In this document: positions 58,677-64,000 of the stretch, one piece after another
How the letters are laid out: every line of letters begins with the position of its first letter
How positions within the stretch are numbered: the first letter of the stretch is position 1
Assembly: GCA_003056425.1 (NCBI GenBank)
Contig: PYVY01000014.1
Span: 62,001 to 126,000, forward strand
Direction: 5' to 3'
DNA: 64,000 nucleotides
Source: Alteromonas indica
Lineage (GTDB): Bacteria > Pseudomonadota > Gammaproteobacteria > Enterobacterales > Alteromonadaceae
The notes under the pieces: generated by a model
Database searches by the model: none
What the model was told of the DNA's origin: nothing
What the model saw: the letters and a program-made list of their open reading frames with translations, nothing else
Position numbers and translations under genes: made by a program

Positions 58677-58963
58677 ACCATAAACCCTCACAAGACGGCT
58701 TTTTCGATGACCCCAACGTTGTGCGTTGGATTTTGCGCATTTTTTACGGTATCTGCGTGTTGTTGGTAGTTGCTGACTTTATCGTGCACCGGCATATTTA
58801 CACTGAGCTTGAACGTATCCCGGCTTTTTATGCTTTGTATGGTTTTATTGCCTGTGTGCTACTCGTGTTTGCGGCTAAGGCATTGCGCACATTACTGATG
58901 CGTAATGAGGATTATTACGAAGCGCCACTGGATAAAGAAGATATCGGGCAGGAGAAGAAATAA
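58673..58963 (+). CDS. Small two-helix membrane protein of the Mrp operon
   Basis: 96 residues from the ATG at 58673. Two hydrophobic segments (~21-40, WILRIFYGICVLLVVADFIV, and ~52-72) are flanked by charged ends (DDPNVV at the start and DKEDIGQEKK at the end). I do not recognise a family among standard Mrp subunits. It overlaps both neighbours (4 bp and 1 bp), so it is translated with the antiporter-like subunits and is a candidate accessory subunit. An earlier in-frame start would run through the previous gene and is not used. Confidence 0.75.
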   Translation: MNHKPSQDGFFDDPNVVRWILRIFYGICVLLVVADFIVHRHIYTELERIPAFYALYGFIACVLLVFAAKALRTLLMRNEDYYEAPLDKEDIGQEKK

Positions 58964-60645
58964 TGTGGACGGCCAGCCTCCCCCCTTTTGTTGTATTTTT
59001 TATATTTGCTGCTTTGGCGCCGCTATTAAAAGGTAAACTGAAAATCCTGTTATTGCTGGCTCCACTATGGGGCGGGCTTAACCTTTATCTAACTCAGGGC
59101 CAGGCTGGAGGAACCACCTGGCAAATTGGGGCAATGGTGTTGGAGTTGTACCATGTAGACAGGTTAAGTTTACTGTTCGGCTATTTGTTTCACATTGCCG
59201 CTCTTATTGCACTTATCTACTCTTTGCACGTAAAAGATACCACCCAGCAAGTATGCGGTTTACTGTACGCAGGCAGTGCCGTGGGGGCAGTATTTGCCGG
59301 TGATTTACTCACTGTATTCATGTTCTGGGAACTATTAGCTATTACTTCGGCCTTCCTTATTTGGGCCCGGCGCACCCCTGAGGCTATACGCGCAGCAAAT
59401 CGCTATGTGATTGTTCAGGTGTTATCTGGCGTTCTGCTGCTAAGTGGAACGATTATGTTATACCAGCAGACCGGCAGTTTAAAACTTGAATATGTGGGTT
59501 TGCAAGGTGCTGCCTCCTGGTTGCTGTTTATTGCCTTGGGGATCAAATGTGGTTTCCCGTTTTTGCACACTTGGCTTACAGATGCTTATCCGCTGGCTAC
59601 CCCCACCGGCACCCTGTATTTGTCAGCCTTTACCACCAAGGTGGCTATTTACTTACTGGCCAGGATGTTCCCCGGCGAGCCAATATTGATTTATATTGGC
59701 GCCGCCATGACTTGCTTCCCAATATTCTATGCAGTAATTGAAAACGATCTGCGCAAAGTATTAGCGTATTCGCTGATTAATCAACTTGGGTTTATGGTCT
59801 GCGGTATTGGGGTGGGCACTGCGTTGGCACTAAATGGCGCAGTCGCCCATGCCTTTAATGATGTGATCTTTAAAGGTCTGTTATTTATGACTATGGGGGC
59901 GGTATTAACCCGGGTTGGCCATGTTAATGGTTCAGATTTAGGTGGTTTGTACAAAACTATGCCGCGCACGACTGTATTTTGTTTGGTGGGGGCTGCATCG
60001 ATATCGGCGTTTCCGCTGTTTAGTGGTTTTGTGAGTAAAAGCATGGTTATGGCAGCGTTACTTGAGCAAGAGCAAACCATTGTCTGGCTAATGTTGCTAT
60101 TCGCTTCAGCGGGCGTATTTCACCACGCGGGGATTAAAATTCCGTTTTTTGCTTTCTTTGCCCATGACTCCGGCCTACGTCCCAAGGAAGCGCCTTTGAA
60201 CATGCAACTGGCTATGGGTTTGGCAGCAGTACTGTGTATTGCTATCGGCGTAAATCCACAATGGTTGTACCAAATGTTACCGTGGGAGCATGAATATAGC
60301 CCTTACGACCTCACCCACACCTTAACTCAGATTCAACTGCTGTTTTTCTCTGCTTTGGCGTTTGTATGGTTAAACAAGCAAGGGCTGTATCCGCCGGAGT
60401 TACGTTCAGTAAATTTAGACGCAGAGTGGCTGTACCGGCGCTTGTTACCCCGAACCGGGGGCTGGGTATTGACAATGGTAACGGGGCTTCGCGACCAGTT
60501 TGTACAGGTCGGTCAGGCTGTAACCGAGCAATTTGAGCGCCGGCAGACGCCCACTCCCACCGGCACAGTGACAATTCTAACCCGGCGGATGGCATGGGTA
60601 TTTATAGCGTTGATGCTATTGATTCTGGCCAGTCTGACCTTGTAA
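58963..60645 (+). CDS. Third large antiporter-like subunit (NuoL/MrpA N-terminal type)
   Basis: 560 residues, NuoL/M/N family with about fourteen membrane segments plus a C-terminal extension. The membrane Glu is in TVFMFWELLAITSAFLIWAR, a Lys in LGIKCGFPFLHTWLTDAYPL, a Lys in FTTKVAIYLLARMF and another in FNDVIFKGLLFMTMG. It probably takes the place of the large N-terminal part of MrpA, whose C-terminal part is the separate MbhD-type gene. The final helix MAWVFIALMLLILASLTL is repeated as a decayed copy downstream. Confidence 0.88.
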   Translation: MWTASLPPFVVFFIFAALAPLLKGKLKILLLLAPLWGGLNLYLTQGQAGGTTWQIGAMVLELYHVDRLSLLFGYLFHIAALIALIYSLHVKDTTQQVCGLLYAGSAVGAVFAGDLLTVFMFWELLAITSAFLIWARRTPEAIRAANRYVIVQVLSGVLLLSGTIMLYQQTGSLKLEYVGLQGAASWLLFIALGIKCGFPFLHTWLTDAYPLATPTGTLYLSAFTTKVAIYLLARMFPGEPILIYIGAAMTCFPIFYAVIENDLRKVLAYSLINQLGFMVCGIGVGTALALNGAVAHAFNDVIFKGLLFMTMGAVLTRVGHVNGSDLGGLYKTMPRTTVFCLVGAASISAFPLFSGFVSKSMVMAALLEQEQTIVWLMLLFASAGVFHHAGIKIPFFAFFAHDSGLRPKEAPLNMQLAMGLAAVLCIAIGVNPQWLYQMLPWEHEYSPYDLTHTLTQIQLLFFSALAFVWLNKQGLYPPELRSVNLDAEWLYRRLLPRTGGWVLTMVTGLRDQFVQVGQAVTEQFERRQTPTPTGTVTILTRRMAWVFIALMLLILASLTL

Positions 60646-60828
60646 TACGAGATCACGGTTAAATTGTGACAGCGCAATGGCTTTATCTCGCTCAGCGGAT
60701 CGGATGCTAATAGTGCTGATAGTGCTGATGCCAGTGTAGGTGTATATAACGACAATGAGCTTCGCGCCCTGGGTATTCTGGTTGGCGTGGGGGCTTACCT
60801 TGCCATTCGAACGCCTACCGCTAAATGG

Positions 60829-60906
60829 CAATTCTAACGTAGCGAATGGCATGGGTTTTTATCGCATTGATGCGATTAATGCTGGCTAGTCTTACCTTGT
60901 AATACG
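60829..60906 (+). pseudogene. Decayed duplicate of the 3' end of the Mrp operon
   Basis: This stretch aligns with 60572-60649, the last codons of the third antiporter-like gene, with about 12 mismatches over 78 bases by eye. In the same frame it reads ILT-stop-RMAWVFIALMRLMLASLTL-stop, clearly a broken copy of TILTRRMAWVFIALMLLILASLTL-stop. Weaker similarity extends leftward over 60760-60828 (GCTTCGCG near its start). The minus-strand glycosidase gene ends inside this copy. The gap 60646-60875 holds no other gene. Confidence 0.8.
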
Positions 60907-62213
60907 TAATAGCTATAAGGTGGCAGCGAAAGCGCCTGGTCGGTGGCAAACGTGATGGTCTCCCCAGTGAGTAGGTTTTTATAACGGCCTGGATAGAGTA
61001 TTGAATCAAATTTCGCATCTATATGCTGGGCGGAAAAGTTAAGCAGAACCAATATTTTTTCGCCAGCCCCCGGCTTATCGTTATCCATCCGTACAAAGCT
61101 AAATACCTGTTGCATATGCGATGATGGCACCTGGATCATGGTTGCCCCAAAAGGACCGTTATGAAGGGCGCTAAACGACTTTTTGATTTGAATCAGCTCG
61201 CGGTACAACTGTCCTATGGCATGGGGCTGCCAATCAATTGGGTCGCGCTCAAAAAACGCTAAGCGTTTCGTTTCGCCTGCCTCCTGGCTATTGTAAATTA
61301 ACGGCATCCCTTCGCCGATAACAGAAAGTACAATGGCAGGCGCCAGCATGTCGCCAAATTGTTCATGTTGAGTGCCTTCCCAGGCATTCATATCGTGATT
61401 GCTGACAAACGTCATTCGATAAGCACTTGTTGGCCAGGAACGCTCGTTCCAAGAATAATATTTACGTAGTTTATCTAACGACAGTTGTCCTGTGGCGATA
61501 CCATGCATGGTTTCGTTCCAGCTCCATGCGTAGGTCATATTAAATGCTTGTTCGTGCAGATCCCGGTTTTCCCATTCTGCCAGCATAAAGACCGGTTTTA
61601 CTGTCTCCAACGCAACTTTTGCCTGCTCCCAGAAATCATTAGGTACATAACCGGCAACATCGCAGCGAAAGCCATCGATATCGTATTCAGTAAGCCAGTA
61701 TTGCATTGCCTCTATCATATACTCACGCAAACCTGACTGTTGATAGTCAAATTCGATGATATCGTCCCAGTCCCACCATGGCGATGGCCTGAAATCGTTT
61801 TTAAAGTCCCGGGCATACCACTGCGGATGAGAAGTTACCAAATCACAATCCCATGCACTGTGGTTTGGTACCCAATCTATAATGACCCGCATACCGCGCT
61901 GGTGAATCGCTTTTACCAGGCTGGCGAAATCAGCCGGGGTGCCAAATTCGCTATTTACGCCGTAATAATCTTTTACCGCGTAAGGCGAGCCCAGCGTACC
62001 TTTACGGTTTTTATGCCCAATAGGCTGCACCGGCATAAGCCAGATAATATCGGCGCCCATTCCTTTGATATGATCCAGCCCCTGCTCGACGCCTTTAAAC
62101 GTTCCCTGCTCGCTAAACTGGCGGGTATTCACCTGATAGATAACGGCGTCTTTCGTCCACAAAGGTTGAGTAAGCTGATATTTAGGCTGTGCTGTGAAGC
62201 GATGTTGTGACAT
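60876..62213 (-). CDS. GH13 alpha-amylase family glycosidase
   Basis: 445 residues. The catalytic barrel starts at DAVIYQVNTRQFSEQGTFKG. Conserved regions are I DWVPNHS (113-119), II GFRCDVAGY with nucleophile Asp185, III LAEWE with acid/base Glu213, and IV FVSNHD with Asp274. A small C-terminal beta domain ends PPYSYYVLQG. No signal peptide, so it acts in the cytoplasm, probably on maltodextrins or a related alpha-glucan. There is no transporter or regulator next to it. The last few residues (KTSQH) are encoded by the duplicated Mrp-derived DNA. Confidence 0.92.
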   Translation of the reverse strand: MSQHRFTAQPKYQLTQPLWTKDAVIYQVNTRQFSEQGTFKGVEQGLDHIKGMGADIIWLMPVQPIGHKNRKGTLGSPYAVKDYYGVNSEFGTPADFASLVKAIHQRGMRVIIDWVPNHSAWDCDLVTSHPQWYARDFKNDFRPSPWWDWDDIIEFDYQQSGLREYMIEAMQYWLTEYDIDGFRCDVAGYVPNDFWEQAKVALETVKPVFMLAEWENRDLHEQAFNMTYAWSWNETMHGIATGQLSLDKLRKYYSWNERSWPTSAYRMTFVSNHDMNAWEGTQHEQFGDMLAPAIVLSVIGEGMPLIYNSQEAGETKRLAFFERDPIDWQPHAIGQLYRELIQIKKSFSALHNGPFGATMIQVPSSHMQQVFSFVRMDNDKPGAGEKILVLLNFSAQHIDAKFDSILYPGRYKNLLTGETITFATDQALSLPPYSYYVLQGKTSQH

Positions 62214-62311
62214 GCAGGCTGTCTCCTGTTATATAGTTGGACATACCTGCTTTGTTACGTGATGTACCTGGTTTAGTTTGCCGCTTGGGATAAACGGTTT
62301 GCGCGACTGGT

Positions 62312-63208
62312 TTAAAATACCGGCAAGCCAGCTAAACCCATCAGTAGCACCCACACCCCGAAAAATATTTTTAAGTGACTGGCGTTAAATGCCAGCACCA
62401 CGCGTTTAGCGACAATCCCACCAATGACAGCACCGGCCCCAGCGAATAACACAATAGGCCAGATTATCGCCTGACTCTGTACTATATGAAAGCCGACAGC
62501 CGCCCACACCGTTAGTGCGCTCAACATCACGGCCACAGCAATAGACATAGTGATATTAAAGCGCCGAATAATTAAATACACCGCGACTAATTCCCCCACC
62601 CCCACCGACAACCAGGCAGTAACCAAACCGCCAATAAATGCAATTAAAGGTAATGCCAGGCAATCACCTTTACTAAGCTTTAGCTCAAAACGACTGCGTT
62701 TTAACAATGGCACCGAGCCTAAAATTGCCAACGCCAGCATTATTGAGAACAGCCCAAAGCCTATATGAAGCTGGGCTGCGTTCTCACCAAACGCCGCCAG
62801 CGCTGCTAAATGTTGCCCCCACTGCGCCAGCAATATTGCACCTATCGAGCATGGCACAGTAAGCAACAAGCTGGCAGTTAACGGTTGCCATTGTTCATCT
62901 TGGCCGTGGTGCTTTCGATAATAATGCCACCACGTCAACGCACCGGCGCTCATGCCGCAGCATTGGATGGCAAAGCTGGTAGCGACAATTTGCATGGGTG
63001 TCAGGCCAAGATGATGAAAGAAGGGTACAAATACAACGCCCCCACCCGCGCCGGTAGCGTTGGCAAATACTGCGCCAGTTACACCCAGCACGCTAAAGGC
63101 AGCGTAATCTGCCAACATATTAAGAGGGGCTGGCTGCATCATTACAATTACCAGCCAAAAGAGAACTAACAGGCTTCGCCAGGGGTGTTGCTTTAATACC
63201 GCTACCAT
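62312..63208 (-). CDS. TauE/SafE (sulfite exporter) family membrane protein
   Basis: 298 residues with eight or nine hydrophobic segments in two related halves. The N-terminal half contains AVFANATGAGGGVVFVPFFH, and the C-terminal half LIAFIGGLVTAWLSVGVGEL, the glycine-rich repeated motif of the family. Members export or import sulfur-containing or organic anions; the substrate cannot be inferred here. It stands 98 bp downstream of the glycosidase start region and is divergent from the DUF2244 gene. Confidence 0.88.
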   Translation of the reverse strand: MVAVLKQHPWRSLLVLFWLVIVMMQPAPLNMLADYAAFSVLGVTGAVFANATGAGGGVVFVPFFHHLGLTPMQIVATSFAIQCCGMSAGALTWWHYYRKHHGQDEQWQPLTASLLLTVPCSIGAILLAQWGQHLAALAAFGENAAQLHIGFGLFSIMLALAILGSVPLLKRSRFELKLSKGDCLALPLIAFIGGLVTAWLSVGVGELVAVYLIIRRFNITMSIAVAVMLSALTVWAAVGFHIVQSQAIIWPIVLFAGAGAVIGGIVAKRVVLAFNASHLKIFFGVWVLLMGLAGLPVF

Positions 63209-63314
63209 GGATTTACATCATAAAAATAAACAGCGCAAACAGTGCCAGAAACCCGCTGAAAAAGAAATCCTGTGTTACGCTTATTATTACCTTTTCACAA
63301 ATTTTTAACCTGCC

Positions 63315-63821
63315 GTGATTCAACATAGCGTGGTTGACGACACAACTATTCTACTGCTGCTACCGAATTGCTCGGCGCATTGGCCACAAGCAAAATTAAC
63401 GATCGTACTGCTGAGTATACCGGTAAGCATGATTGCCGTGCTATGGGGGCTGGCAGGCGCGTGGTTTGTACTTCCCTTTGCCGGTATTGAACTTGGTCTT
63501 TTTGCGTGGCTTATGTACCGGGTAAATGGGGCCGCCCACCACGGGCAATTGCTGACTATCACTCAATCTTCTATTCAACTATCGCAAGGTCGCTATCAGG
63601 GAAGTAAAACGCCTATGGTGGTCACCTTTGCGCGCAAAGGCTGTGTTTTCACATTTACCCAAACCGAAAGACACTGGCAACTGCCTATATGCGCGCTGCA
63701 CTGCGATGGCCAACATTATCAGTTAGGCTCCTTCCTTAATTTACAGGACCGCAAACAATTAGTGTCCTATTTAGCGGATTGTGGCCTGGCAATATGCCGT
63801 AACCGTTGGTGGGAGCAGTAA
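63315..63821 (+). CDS. DUF2244 family membrane protein
   Basis: 168 residues. LLLPNCSAHWPQAKLTIVLLS and the pair of membrane helices (~28-65, with GLAGAWFVLPFAGIELGLFA) are the DUF2244 signature, followed by a small beta-rich cytoplasmic domain. The function is unknown. It lies about 100 bp before a probable secreted protein on the same strand, possibly one unit. Confidence 0.82.
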   Translation: MIQHSVVDDTTILLLLPNCSAHWPQAKLTIVLLSIPVSMIAVLWGLAGAWFVLPFAGIELGLFAWLMYRVNGAAHHGQLLTITQSSIQLSQGRYQGSKTPMVVTFARKGCVFTFTQTERHWQLPICALHCDGQHYQLGSFLNLQDRKQLVSYLADCGLAICRNRWWEQ

Positions 63822-63923
63822 CCGCGCAATGAGTTGTTACATGCATTGTGTTGCGCATTGCGGCGAAGCCGATTACATTGCTTGTTCTATAATTTATGAA
63901 CGAAACGGAGTTCACCTATTATT

Positions 63924-64000
63924 ATGCGCAAAATATTCAGCTCGCTGGTGGTATTACTGCTAACCAGCCAGGCTCAGGCGGCGTCGGTATGGCAAGTAAC
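63924..64000 (+). CDS. Start of a secreted protein, cut by the window edge
   Basis: 25 codons are visible. A signal peptide MRKIFSSLVVLLLTSQAQA is followed by ASVWQV, with cleavage probably after AQA. The ASVW[KQ]V beginning recalls TraB/GumN-type proteins, which often start near a V-W-K-V motif, but the piece is too short to name. A shadow frame overlaps it and is not a gene. Confidence 0.55.
   Translation, partial: MRKIFSSLVVLLLTSQAQAASVWQV

Noticed and set aside
60646..60828. A small separate gene after the Mrp operon
   Set aside because: Plus-strand frames are short, and the stretch is better explained as diverged extension of the duplicated Mrp 3' end.

Overview
The window looks like a chromosomal segment of a marine gammaproteobacterium of the order Alteromonadales, probably Alteromonadaceae. 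The inference rests on gene content and order (fimV-truA-accD-folC-dedD-cvpA-purF; fabB/mnmC/yfcL/epmC; fadR/nhaB/dsbB; yoaA-tsaB-slp-fadD-rnd) and on close similarity of many proteins to their E. coli and Vibrio counterparts. No rRNA, tRNA, CRISPR array, phage or transposase gene was seen. Almost all of it is ordinary core genome, with a few lineage-specific insertions.

Layout. 1-1.6 kb: the end of an unidentified gene, a YqiJ-like membrane protein and a second small membrane protein. 1.9-3.0 kb: a non-coding array of about eight 113-bp tandem repeats. 3.1-10.6 kb: miaE, a Yip1-family membrane gene, then the purF-cvpA-dedD-folC-accD-truA block on the minus strand. 11.0-11.9 kb: a patatin-like lipase inserted in opposite orientation between truA and fimV. 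12.1-21.7 kb: a very long fimV with an expanded acidic repeat region, then asd, pdxB and fabB. 21.9-28.8 kb: mnmC, three tandem FlgO-domain lipoproteins, then yfcL, an ATP-NAD kinase-like gene and epmC. 29-38.4 kb: accessory metabolism and redox genes (thioesterase, PfpI/DJ-1 protein, Old Yellow Enzyme, FadH, a TetR regulator, a GMC oxidoreductase, a degenerate HD-GYP-like protein, a VOC protein). 38.7-53.1 kb: fadR, nhaB-dsbB-GNAT, then the minus-strand groups rnd-ycgL-mltB-ycgM-ycgN and yoaA-tsaB-(unknown)-slp-hydrolase-fadD. 53.2-60.6 kb: a ten-gene Mrp-type cation/proton antiporter operon with a split MrpA and three large antiporter-like subunits. 60.6-64 kb: a decayed duplicate of the operon's 3' end, a GH13 glycosidase, a TauE/SafE permease, a DUF2244 protein and the start of a secreted protein.

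The genes meet in a few themes. Fatty-acid metabolism is strong (accD, fabB, fadR, fadD, fadH), and FadR-like operators are visible upstream of fadD and, less clearly, fabB and fadR. Translation and tRNA/EF-P modification is represented by miaE, truA, mnmC, epmC and tsaB. Sodium and proton homeostasis is represented by nhaB and the Mrp operon, as expected for a marine bacterium. The observations most worth a second look are the 113-bp repeat array, the Mrp operon whose gene order matches the membrane module of archaeal Mbh hydrogenases, the FlgO trio, the FimV expansion, the degenerate HD-GYP protein and the duplicated 3' end of the Mrp operon.
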